From Embleya sp049739465 (GTDB lineage Bacteria > Actinomycetota > Actinomycetes > Streptomycetales > Streptomycetaceae): 64,000 nucleotides of DNA. The stretch lies in the NCBI RefSeq assembly GCF_049739465.1, contig NZ_JBMHHY010000001.1:434001-498000 (forward strand). The letters are read 5' to 3'. Of the stretch, positions 34,643 to 41,617 are shown in pieces (position 1 is the stretch's first letter; every line of letters begins with the position of its first letter). The notes below the pieces were generated by a model. The model ran no database searches. It was given only the letters and a program-made list of their open reading frames with translations, and was not told the DNA's origin. Position numbers and translations under genes: made by a program.

Positions 34643-34716
34643 TGCCCTGGGTGGGACTCGAACCCACAACATAACGGGTTTGAGCCGTCATTCTCTGCCA
34701 ATTGGAATACCAGGGC
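34643..34716 (-). tRNA. tRNA with anticodon CAA (Leu by codon), short variable loop
   Basis: 74 nt from 34716 (5') to 34643 (discriminator A). Perfect 7-bp acceptor stem GCCCTGG/CCAGGGC. D arm TTCC..AGAA with a 9-base loop containing GG. Anticodon stem GACGG/CCGTT with loop CTCAAAC, anticodon CAA. Variable region of only 5 bases (ATGTT). T stem GTGGG/CCCAC with loop TTCGAGT. The 3' CCA is not encoded (the DNA reads ACCT). Bacterial Leu tRNAs normally have a long variable arm, so CAA on a class I body is unusual. The amino acid charged in vivo is uncertain. Confidence 0.85.
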
Positions 34717-34828
34717 TTATTTCGGACATTTCGTTGTCCTTGTCAGGTCAGGTCGCCCTGCCTGGCAGACACCTTACCGTGTCTCGGTACCCTCGTGTCC
34801 GCACCATTTCTCTGATCGAGGGAGCGAC

Positions 34829-35449
34829 GTGACCGCCGCCACGCAGCCGTCTGATGCGGCGCAGGACAGCCAGCGCGCCCGGGTCGTCATCGCCGAGGAC
34901 GAGGCGCTGATTCGGCTCGATCTGAAAGAGATGTTGGAGGAAGAGGGGTACCACGTCGTCGGGGAGGCGGGGGACGGGCAGCGGGCCGTGGAGCTCGTGC
35001 AGGAGTTTCGGCCCGATCTGGTCATCCTCGATGTGAAGATGCCGATATTGGACGGGATTTCGGCGGCCGAGCAGATCGCCCAGGCGCGGCTCGCGCCGGT
35101 GTTGATGTTGACCGCGTTCTCCCAGCGCGAGCTGGTCGAGCGGGCTCGGGATGCCGGGGCGATGGCCTACCTGGTGAAGCCGTTCACCAAGGGCGATCTG
35201 GTGCCGGCGATCGAGATGGCTGTTTCGCGGTACACCGAACTGGCTGCCCTGGAGCGCGAGGTCGGCGATCTGACCGCCCGCCTGGAGACCCGCAAGCTGG
35301 TGGACCGGGCCAAGAGTGTGTTGCAGGAGAAGTACGGGATGTCCGAGCCCGAGGCGTTCCGCTGGATTCAGAAGGCGTCGATGGATCGGCGGATGTCGAT
35401 GCGCACGGTGGCCGAGGTGGTCGTGTCCGGGGGCGATGTCGCCGACTGA
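34829..35449 (+). CDS. ANTAR-domain response regulator (PdtaR-like)
   Basis: 206 residues: receiver domain (about 17-135) with acidic pocket VVIAEDEALIRLD, phosphoacceptor Asp68 in VILDVKMP, the Thr in LMLTAFS, and Lys in YLVKPFTKGD. A coiled segment (ALEREVGDLTARLETRK) leads to the RNA-binding ANTAR domain (about 145-205, LVDRAKSVLQEKYGMSEPEAFRWIQKASM). Such proteins bind dual hairpins to cause antitermination. Streptomyces and mycobacterial homologues also lie near pyk. GTG 34829 follows GAGGGAGC. Confidence 0.93.
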   Translation: MTAATQPSDAAQDSQRARVVIAEDEALIRLDLKEMLEEEGYHVVGEAGDGQRAVELVQEFRPDLVILDVKMPILDGISAAEQIAQARLAPVLMLTAFSQRELVERARDAGAMAYLVKPFTKGDLVPAIEMAVSRYTELAALEREVGDLTARLETRKLVDRAKSVLQEKYGMSEPEAFRWIQKASMDRRMSMRTVAEVVVSGGDVAD

Positions 35450-35469
35450 GGCAGCCTTGTCGATTTAAT

Positions 35470-35516
35470 AACGAACCCGTCCGGTTGTAGGCAAACCGGA
35501 CGGGTTCGTTGTTTTT
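35470..35516 (+). terminator. intrinsic terminator after the ANTAR regulator
   Basis: Perfect 17-bp stem (35470-35486 with 35494-35510; arms AACGAACCCGTCCGGTT and its complement), 7-base loop, then GTTTTT. This is one of the strongest terminators in the window. Confidence 0.95.
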
Positions 35517-35527
35517 CCGGCACCTGA

Positions 35528-35543
35528 TGATCATATTTGATCA
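35528..35543. promoter_or_regulatory. paired TGATCA sites upstream of the branched-chain amino-acid operon
   Basis: Two palindromic TGATCA hexamers start at 35528 and 35538, one helical turn apart, in an AT-rich stretch. The second overlaps TTGATC, a possible -35 box. This could be an operator for the liv operon; a speculative reading. Confidence 0.35.
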
Positions 35544-35734
35544 CTTTGCTTCATTGGAATTCGCTATCCGTTTCTTTCGGATTACATCTGGTTACGGGCG
35601 CATCACATCTCGGTCGGCGGACTGCCGCTGCCCTTCCGGCCGGACTACATTCCGGGCACCGCATGTTCATCGCGGTTTGTGAAGGCGCCCCGATGCGGGC
35701 TCCGAACTTTTTCTACAAGGGGTTGGGGTTTGCT

Positions 35735-36952
35735 GTGCTCAAGCGACGCGTGATCAAAATCGCGCTGCCCATCGCGGCAGCGGCACTCGTGCTTTCTGCG
35801 TGCGGCAGTGATGACGGCGACAAGAAGAAGGACAACGGCGGGAGTACTCCCGGCGCACCCGGCGGCGGCGGAAACAAGCCGAGCTGGACGATAGGTTTCC
35901 AAGCGGGGTTGTCGGGGGAGAATGCCCAGCTTGGCATCAACGAAGAGAACGGCGCTCGGCTCGCCGTCGAGCAGGCCAACGCGAAGGGCGATCTTCCCTT
36001 CACGGTGAAGTTCAAGACCTCGGACGACGAGGCATCGGAGACCAAGTCGGTCTCCGCGGCGCAGAAGCTGATCGACGACAGCAACGTTGTTGCCGTTATC
36101 GGCCCCGCCTTCTCCGGCCCGACCAAGGCCGCTTCGCCGAACTACGCGCAGGCGAAGCTGGCCACGGTTTCCCCGTCGGCGACCAACCCGTCGCTGACGA
36201 ACAAGGAGAACAATTTCACCGCGTTCCTGCGCGGTGCGCCGAACGACAACGCCCAGGGCGGCGGGATGGCGAAGTATCTCGCGAAGAAGCTCCAGGCCAA
36301 GAAGGTCTTCGTCGTGGACGACAAGACCGAGTACGGCGTGGGCCTGTCGAAGGTGGCCAAGGACGAGCTGGCCAAGGCGGGCGTGCAGGTGGTCTCGGAC
36401 AGCGTGCCCAAGGCCACCCCGGACTACGGCCCGATCTCCACGAAGATCAAGAACTCCGGCGCGGACGCGATGATCTACGCGGGCTACTACCAGGACGGCG
36501 CGCCGTTCGCCAAGAAGCTCAAGGAAGCCGGCTTCACCGGCCCCAAGTTCTCCGGTGACGGCACCAACGACGCGCAGTTCGTCTCGCTGGCGGGCGACGC
36601 CGCGAACGACTGGTACCTGACCTGCCCGTGTGCGGACGCGAACGTCGAGGCGGCCACGAAGCAGTTCACCGAGGACTACAAGAAGCGGTTCAACACGAAC
36701 CCGAGCACGTACTCGGCGGAGTCGTTCGACATCGCGAACCTGGTGATCGAGCAGATGAAGACCTACGGCGCGGAGAAGGTCACCCGCGAGGGCATGCTGG
36801 GCAAGCTCAAGGGTGCTTCGTACAAGGGTTTGACCAAGACCTTCAAGTTCCTGCCGAATGGTGAATTCGACGGGGCGACGACCTTCATCTACCAGGTCAA
36901 GGGCGGAAAGATCGGCTACATGGGCGACATCGACCAGCTCGTGGGCAGCTGA
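35735..36952 (+). CDS. branched-chain amino-acid ABC transporter substrate-binding lipoprotein
   Basis: 405 residues from GTG 35735: basic n-region (LKRRVIK), hydrophobic core and lipobox LSAC give a type II signal peptide, so Lgt-modified. The mature protein is a two-lobed periplasmic-binding type I (Leu/Ile/Val) fold: IGFQAGLSGENAQLG, VVAVIGPAFSGPTKA, the hinge and AGYYQDG. An ATG at 35695 with GAAGG upstream would lengthen the n-region by 13 residues and cannot be excluded. It is first gene of a five-gene importer operon; a hairpin follows. Confidence 0.9.
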   Translation: MLKRRVIKIALPIAAAALVLSACGSDDGDKKKDNGGSTPGAPGGGGNKPSWTIGFQAGLSGENAQLGINEENGARLAVEQANAKGDLPFTVKFKTSDDEASETKSVSAAQKLIDDSNVVAVIGPAFSGPTKAASPNYAQAKLATVSPSATNPSLTNKENNFTAFLRGAPNDNAQGGGMAKYLAKKLQAKKVFVVDDKTEYGVGLSKVAKDELAKAGVQVVSDSVPKATPDYGPISTKIKNSGADAMIYAGYYQDGAPFAKKLKEAGFTGPKFSGDGTNDAQFVSLAGDAANDWYLTCPCADANVEAATKQFTEDYKKRFNTNPSTYSAESFDIANLVIEQMKTYGAEKVTREGMLGKLKGASYKGLTKTFKFLPNGEFDGATTFIYQVKGGKIGYMGDIDQLVGS

Positions 36953-36985
36953 CCTCTTCGTCGAGGGCGGCACAACCTGACGATC

Positions 36986-37024
36986 GGGCCGGGTCTTCCC
37001 GGAGTTTTCGGGAAGACCCGGCCC
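36986..37024 (+). terminator. intercistronic hairpin between binding-protein and permease genes
   Basis: Perfect 16-bp stem (36986-37001 with 37009-37024) and 7-base loop, followed by GTCCGGTTTTC. It probably attenuates transcription so that the binding protein is made in excess over the permease. Confidence 0.75.
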
Positions 37025-37052
37025 GTCCGGTTTTCTTGAGGAAGCTTTCCTT

Positions 37053-37976
37053 ATGCAACCTGATGAAATCCTGGATTACCTTATTCCAGGGATCATGCTC
37101 GGTGCGTTGTACGCGGTGATCGCCATCGGCTACACCCTCGTCTATGGCGTGCTACAGCTCATCAACTTCGCGCACAGCGAAGTCTTCATGGTGGGTGCCT
37201 ATTCGGCACTCCTCGCGCTGACCTGGATCGACCCGAGCAGCAACCCGACGGCACTGGTGTCGGTGTTGTTGGTCGCGGCCGGTCTCGCCGTTTCCGGAAC
37301 CGCGGGCGCGGCGACCGCATTCGCATTGGAAAAGGTCGCGTATCGACCGCTCAGACGCCGGAACGCCCCCAGGTTGGCGTTCTTGATCAGCGCGATCGGG
37401 GCGTCGTACTTCCTGCAGAACCTGGCGGGGAAGTTGTTCGGTCGCGACTCGCGCGCGTTGCCGACGTTGTTCGAGAACAAGAAGGTCTTCTCGGTCTTCG
37501 GCACCCAGGTCACCATCCTGCAGCTGCTCATCGTGTGTGCGGCCGTGTTGATGATGGTGGGTCTGGACTATCTGGTGAATCGCACCAAGCTGGGCTCGGG
37601 TATCCGGGCGGTGGCGCAGGACGCCGAGACGGCGGGCCTGATGGGTGTGGACATCGACAAGGTGATCTCGCGGACGTTCATCATCGGCGGGTTCATGGGC
37701 GGCATCGCCGGGTTCCTGTTCGGGCTGCATCTGCAACTGTCGTTCACGATGGGCTTTTTGCCGGGTATCACCGCGTTTGCGGCGGCGGTCGTGGGCGGGG
37801 TGGGCAACATTCGCGGCGCGATGATGGGCGGGATGTTGCTCGGCATCGTGGAGAGCTTCTCGTCGCCGATCTTCGGTGAGTCGTGGCGTTACGTCAGTGC
37901 CTTCGCGGTGCTGGTCCTGGTGCTGATGTTCCGGCCGACCGGCATCCTGGGCGAGCGTCTGGGGAGGTCGGCGTGA
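37053..37976 (+). CDS. livH: branched-chain amino-acid ABC transporter permease (LivH-like)
   Basis: 307 residues, about eight membrane helices. GALYAVIAIGYTLVYGVLQLINFAHSE near the N-terminus is the LivH signature. The coupling-helix region is LGSGIRAVAQDAETAGLMGVD, with the Glu/Ala/Gly pattern that docks on the ATPases, and it ends FRPTGILG. ATG 37053 follows GAGGAAG. Its stop overlaps the next permease gene by 4 bases. Confidence 0.93.
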   Translation: MQPDEILDYLIPGIMLGALYAVIAIGYTLVYGVLQLINFAHSEVFMVGAYSALLALTWIDPSSNPTALVSVLLVAAGLAVSGTAGAATAFALEKVAYRPLRRRNAPRLAFLISAIGASYFLQNLAGKLFGRDSRALPTLFENKKVFSVFGTQVTILQLLIVCAAVLMMVGLDYLVNRTKLGSGIRAVAQDAETAGLMGVDIDKVISRTFIIGGFMGGIAGFLFGLHLQLSFTMGFLPGITAFAAAVVGGVGNIRGAMMGGMLLGIVESFSSPIFGESWRYVSAFAVLVLVLMFRPTGILGERLGRSA

Positions 37977-39394
37977 CCACGACGACGGACATGGATTTTG
38001 CGCCGACCGCGTCGGCGCTGGCCAGGTTGCGGCGCAAGCGCTGGTATCAGCATCCGATGTTCGGCCGGCTGGTGGCCATTGTCGCGGCGGCGGTGCTGCT
38101 CGATGTGATGAGCGGTCCGCAGGGCAGCCGGGAGGACGTGTTCTTCTCGCTGGACAAGTCCCTGGGTTCGCTGCGGGTGGTGTGGTGGATCCTCGGCGCG
38201 GTGGCGCTGTGGGCGGTGCTGGAGTTCGGCAAGCCGCTGTATCGGCGCTTTCTCGGCCCGAAGGTGGGCCCACTACTGGGCCGGTTCGCCGCGCCGGTGG
38301 CCGGCCCGGTGAAGGAGGCGCTCGCGCAGACCAGGCAGACCACCGCGAACCTGCGCCGGATCGTCTGGGTCCGGCTCGGCTTCGCCGCCGTGGTGATCGG
38401 CCTGCTGATCCTGCTGCCGAACCTGCTGTCCACGTTCTGGAACCAGGTGCTGGTCAACGAGGTGGCGATCTACGTCCTGTTGGCCATCGGGCTGAACGTG
38501 GTGATCGGCTGGGCGGGTCTGCTCGACCTGGGCTTCATCGCGTTCTTTGCGATCGGCGCGTACAGCACGGCGTATTGGACCGGCGCGATGCCGGTGGATC
38601 CGCCGTTCAAGCTGAACGCGTTCCTGGTGATCCCGGTGGCGGTGTGCACGTGTCTGCTGGCGGGGCTGTTGCTCGGCGCGCCCACGTTGCGGCTTCGCGG
38701 TGACTATCTGGCGATCGTCACGCTCGGCTTCCACGAGATCATCTATCTGATCGCGAAGAACGCGGACGGGTTCACCAACGGTCCGCGCGGGGTCCAGGGC
38801 ATCTCGAACTTCTCGGTGCACATCGGCCCGGTCGACTACGACTGGAAGCTGGATCCGGTGCCGTACTGGTACCTGTTGATCGGCATCGCGACGATCCTGA
38901 TCATCGCGTTCCTGCGCCTTGAGGACTCCCGGGTGGGGCGGGCCTGGACGGCGATTCGCGAGGACGAGGTGGCCGCGTCGGCGACCGGGGTGCCGACGGT
39001 GAAGTTCAAGCTGATGGCGTTCGCGATCGGCGCGTCCACGTCCGGTATCGCCGGTGTCGCGTACGCGTCCAAGGCCCGGTTCATCTCGCCGGAGAGCTTC
39101 CTGCTGCTGTTCTCGGTGCTGGTGGTGGCGTACGTGATCTTCGGCGGCATGGGCTCGCTGTGGGGCGTGATCATCGGTACGGCGTTCCTGGCCTGGTTGC
39201 CGCAGTACATGAAGGACTGGGTGGATCCGAACGACCGGTTCATGTACCTGGGCGCGCTGTTGATCATCATGATGATCTACCGCCCGCAGGGCCTGATTCC
39301 GTCGGTTCGGCGCAAGCGCGAGTTGAGCATGGCCAAGGCGGGTCTCGGCGACGCGGACGCGATGTCGGAGCCGGCCGGCGGGAGGATGACGTGA
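37973..39394 (+). CDS. livM: branched-chain amino-acid ABC transporter permease (LivM-like)
   Basis: 473 residues, longer than usual because of a ~130-residue N-terminal extension with two hydrophobic segments (about 25-45 and 60-80). The LivM core starts near residue 150: IGLNVVIGWAGLLDLGFIAFFAIGAY, then LRLRGDYLAIVTLGF, coupling helix VGRAWTAIREDEVAASATGV, and IYRPQGLIPS. GTG 37973 overlaps livH. Its stop overlaps the first ATPase gene. Confidence 0.93.
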   Translation: MTTTTDMDFAPTASALARLRRKRWYQHPMFGRLVAIVAAAVLLDVMSGPQGSREDVFFSLDKSLGSLRVVWWILGAVALWAVLEFGKPLYRRFLGPKVGPLLGRFAAPVAGPVKEALAQTRQTTANLRRIVWVRLGFAAVVIGLLILLPNLLSTFWNQVLVNEVAIYVLLAIGLNVVIGWAGLLDLGFIAFFAIGAYSTAYWTGAMPVDPPFKLNAFLVIPVAVCTCLLAGLLLGAPTLRLRGDYLAIVTLGFHEIIYLIAKNADGFTNGPRGVQGISNFSVHIGPVDYDWKLDPVPYWYLLIGIATILIIAFLRLEDSRVGRAWTAIREDEVAASATGVPTVKFKLMAFAIGASTSGIAGVAYASKARFISPESFLLLFSVLVVAYVIFGGMGSLWGVIIGTAFLAWLPQYMKDWVDPNDRFMYLGALLIIMMIYRPQGLIPSVRRKRELSMAKAGLGDADAMSEPAGGRMT

Positions 39395-40296
39395 GCACCA
39401 CGACCACGCAGGCGGGCGATCGGCCGCGGGTGGATCCGAGCGACCAGGTGATGCGGGTGCGCGGCGTGACGCTGCGCTTCGGCGGCCTGGTGGGGTTGTC
39501 CGAGGTGGAGTTGGACCTGCACCGGGGTGAGATTCTCGCGGTGATCGGCCCGAACGGCGCGGGCAAGACGTCGCTGTTCAACTCGCTCACCGGGATGTAC
39601 GTCCCGCAGGAGGGCAGCATCGTGCTGCGCGATCGGGCGGGCGGCGAACATTCGTTGCTCGGCCGTAAGCCGCATCTGGTCAATCGGCTCGGGGTCGCCC
39701 GTACGTTCCAGAACATCCGCCTGTTCGGCGCGTTGACCGCGCTGGAGAATGTGAAGATCGCGGCGGAGACCCGGCAGAAGTCGGGCCCGTTGTCGATCAT
39801 GTTGGGGTTGCCGAGCGCGCGCCGCGAGGATCGTGAGAGCGACCGGCGGGCCCTGGAACTGCTGCACTTCGTCGGGCTCGACGGGCTGCTCAACGAGTTG
39901 GCCGCGTCGTTGTCCTACGGGCAGCAGCGCAGTCTGGAGATCGCCCGGGCGCTGGCCACCGAGCCGCAGGTGTTGCTCCTGGACGAGCCCGCGGCCGGGA
40001 CCAACCCGACCGAGAAGCTCGATCTCGAGGTGCTGATTCGGCGGATCAACCGCGAACTGGGGATCAGTGTGCTGCTGATCGAGCACGACATGCGGCTGGT
40101 GATGTCGGTGGCGGACCGGGTGACGGTGCTCAACTTCGGCAAGGTGATCGCCGCCGGGTCGCCGGCCGAGGTGCAGCGCGATCCCGAGGTGGTCGCGGCG
40201 TATCTGGGGGCGGAGATGGCCGCCGAGATGACCGCCGCGTCGGACGCGGCGGACGGTACGGTCCCCGCGCAGCGGGACGGGGAGGAGCAACGATGA
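39391..40296 (+). CDS. livG: branched-chain amino-acid ABC transporter ATPase (LivG-like)
   Basis: 301 residues. Walker A GPNGAGKTS, Q-loop in GVARTFQNIRLF, signature LSYGQQR, Walker B VLLLDEPAAG with catalytic Glu, switch His in LIEHDM. The TNPTEK segment after Walker B is typical of LivG. The C-terminal ~30 residues (AEMAAEMTAASDAAD) are an extra acidic tail. GTG 39391 overlaps the permease stop by 4 bases and the stop overlaps livF. Confidence 0.94.
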   Translation: MSTTTTQAGDRPRVDPSDQVMRVRGVTLRFGGLVGLSEVELDLHRGEILAVIGPNGAGKTSLFNSLTGMYVPQEGSIVLRDRAGGEHSLLGRKPHLVNRLGVARTFQNIRLFGALTALENVKIAAETRQKSGPLSIMLGLPSARREDRESDRRALELLHFVGLDGLLNELAASLSYGQQRSLEIARALATEPQVLLLDEPAAGTNPTEKLDLEVLIRRINRELGISVLLIEHDMRLVMSVADRVTVLNFGKVIAAGSPAEVQRDPEVVAAYLGAEMAAEMTAASDAADGTVPAQRDGEEQR

Positions 40297-41081
40297 GCGC
40301 CGCCGAGTCCACGGGCGCGGACCCGGTCGGCCTGGCCGAGTCGGCCGCCGACACCGCGACGACGCCCCGAAGGAAGCTGCTCGAGCTGGACGACCTGCAT
40401 GTGTTCTACGGCGCGATCCAGGCGCTCAAGGGTGTGCACATCGAGGTGAACGAGGGCGAGATCGTGGCCCTGCTCGGCGCCAACGGCGCGGGCAAGACCA
40501 CCACGCTGCGGACCATTTCGGGGCTGCTCACGCCGCGCGTGGGCGAGGTGCGCTGGCGGGGCGAGCGGATCGACGGGGTGCCCGCTCATCACGTGGTGGG
40601 GCTCGGGATCGGGCACTCTCCGGAGGGTCGCCGGGTGTTCCCGGCGATGACCGTGACGGAGAACCTGAACATGGGCGCGTATCGGTTCAAGACGGTGCCC
40701 AGGGACGAGTTGGATCGTGCGTTCGAGCTGTTCCCGCGGCTGGCCGAGCGGCGCACCCAACTGGCGGGCACGTTGTCGGGTGGCGAGCAGCAGATGTTGG
40801 CCATCGGGCGGGCGTTGATGGGCAAGCCGAAGTTGTTGCTCCTGGACGAGCCGTCGATGGGGCTGGCGCCGTTGATCGTGGCGCAGATCTTCGAGATCAT
40901 CCGGGAGATCAACGAGCAGGGCACCACGGTGCTCCTGGTCGAGCAGAACGCCGCGCAGGCGTTGCGGTTGGCGCATCGCGGCTATGCGCTCGAGACCGGC
41001 TCGGTGGTGTTGTCCGGCCCGGCCGACCAACTGTTGTCCGACCCGAAGGTGCGCGAGGCGTATCTGGGCGAGGGCGCGTAG
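40293..41081 (+). CDS. livF: branched-chain amino-acid ABC transporter ATPase (LivF-like)
   Basis: 262 residues. Walker A GANGAGKTT, LivF-type Q-loop region GIGHSPEGRRVFPAMTV, signature LSGGEQQ, Walker B LLLLDEPSMGLAP, and a switch region LVEQNA with Gln in place of the usual His, as normal for LivF. A ~28-residue N-terminal extension precedes the first strand. It is the last gene of the operon, facing the minus-strand thioesterase gene. Confidence 0.94.
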   Translation: MSAAESTGADPVGLAESAADTATTPRRKLLELDDLHVFYGAIQALKGVHIEVNEGEIVALLGANGAGKTTTLRTISGLLTPRVGEVRWRGERIDGVPAHHVVGLGIGHSPEGRRVFPAMTVTENLNMGAYRFKTVPRDELDRAFELFPRLAERRTQLAGTLSGGEQQMLAIGRALMGKPKLLLLDEPSMGLAPLIVAQIFEIIREINEQGTTVLLVEQNAAQALRLAHRGYALETGSVVLSGPADQLLSDPKVREAYLGEGA

Positions 41082-41090
41082 GACATCCGT

Positions 41091-41119
41091 GCGGCGGAGG
41101 GGGTCGGCCCTTCCGCCGC
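41091..41119. terminator. hairpin between convergent livF and thioesterase genes
   Basis: GCGGCGGA (41091-41098) pairs with TCCGCCGC (41112-41119), with flanking G/C able to extend the stem across a bulge. It lies in the 52-base gap between convergent stops. Confidence 0.5.
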
Positions 41120-41133
41120 GCGGTTCCCGCTCG

Positions 41134-41562
41134 TCAGGCCCGCTTGATCAGGCAGCTCAGCCGCGCCGTGCAGACGCGCTTGTCGTTTTCGTCGGTGATC
41201 ACGATCTCGTAGGTGGCCAGGGTCCGGCCCAGGTGTACGGGGGTCGCCACGCCGGTGACCAGGCCGGACTTGGCGGAGCGGTGGTGTGTGGCGTTGATCT
41301 CGATGCCGAGCGCGATGCCGTCCCGGCCGGCGTGCAGCGCGGCGCCGACCGAGCCGAGGGTCTCGGCCAGGACACACGAGGCGCCGCCGTGCAGGAGGCC
41401 GTACGGCTGGGTGTTGCCCTTGACCGGCATGGTGGCCACCAAACGCTGGGCGGAGGCCTCGACGAATTCGATCCCCATGCGCTCGGCCAGGGTCTCCCGG
41501 GTGCCGATGTTCATGGATGCCAGGACCTCGTCGAGGCTGGGCGGGGTGGTCTCGTCCGGCAT
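41134..41562 (-). CDS. PaaI-type hotdog-fold thioesterase
   Basis: 142 residues. Single hotdog domain with PYGLLHGGASCVLAETLGS, where the HGG motif and the downstream Glu form the thioesterase active site, and GIEINATHHRSAKSGLVTG for the substrate groove. Start ATG 41562 was chosen because GAGGAG lies 6 bases upstream; the frame opens 7 codons earlier. It is divergent from polA, with a 55-base shared promoter gap. Likely hydrolyses an aromatic or acyl-CoA; substrate unknown. Confidence 0.88.
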   Translation of the reverse strand: MPDETTPPSLDEVLASMNIGTRETLAERMGIEFVEASAQRLVATMPVKGNTQPYGLLHGGASCVLAETLGSVGAALHAGRDGIALGIEINATHHRSAKSGLVTGVATPVHLGRTLATYEIVITDENDKRVCTARLSCLIKRA

Positions 41563-41617
41563 GGGGCGCTCCTCGGGATACACGGTGCTGTCGGCCTGAC
41601 AGCCTAGGATCGCGGTC

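Noticed and set aside
33041..34716. Integrative element with att repeats at the tRNA
   Set aside because: No integrase and no direct repeat of the tRNA 3' end was found in the window.
34526..34828. Upstream extension of the ANTAR regulator frame to 34526
   Set aside because: The extension reads through the tRNA gene in antisense and has no homology value. GTG 34829 has a ribosome site and starts just before the receiver domain.
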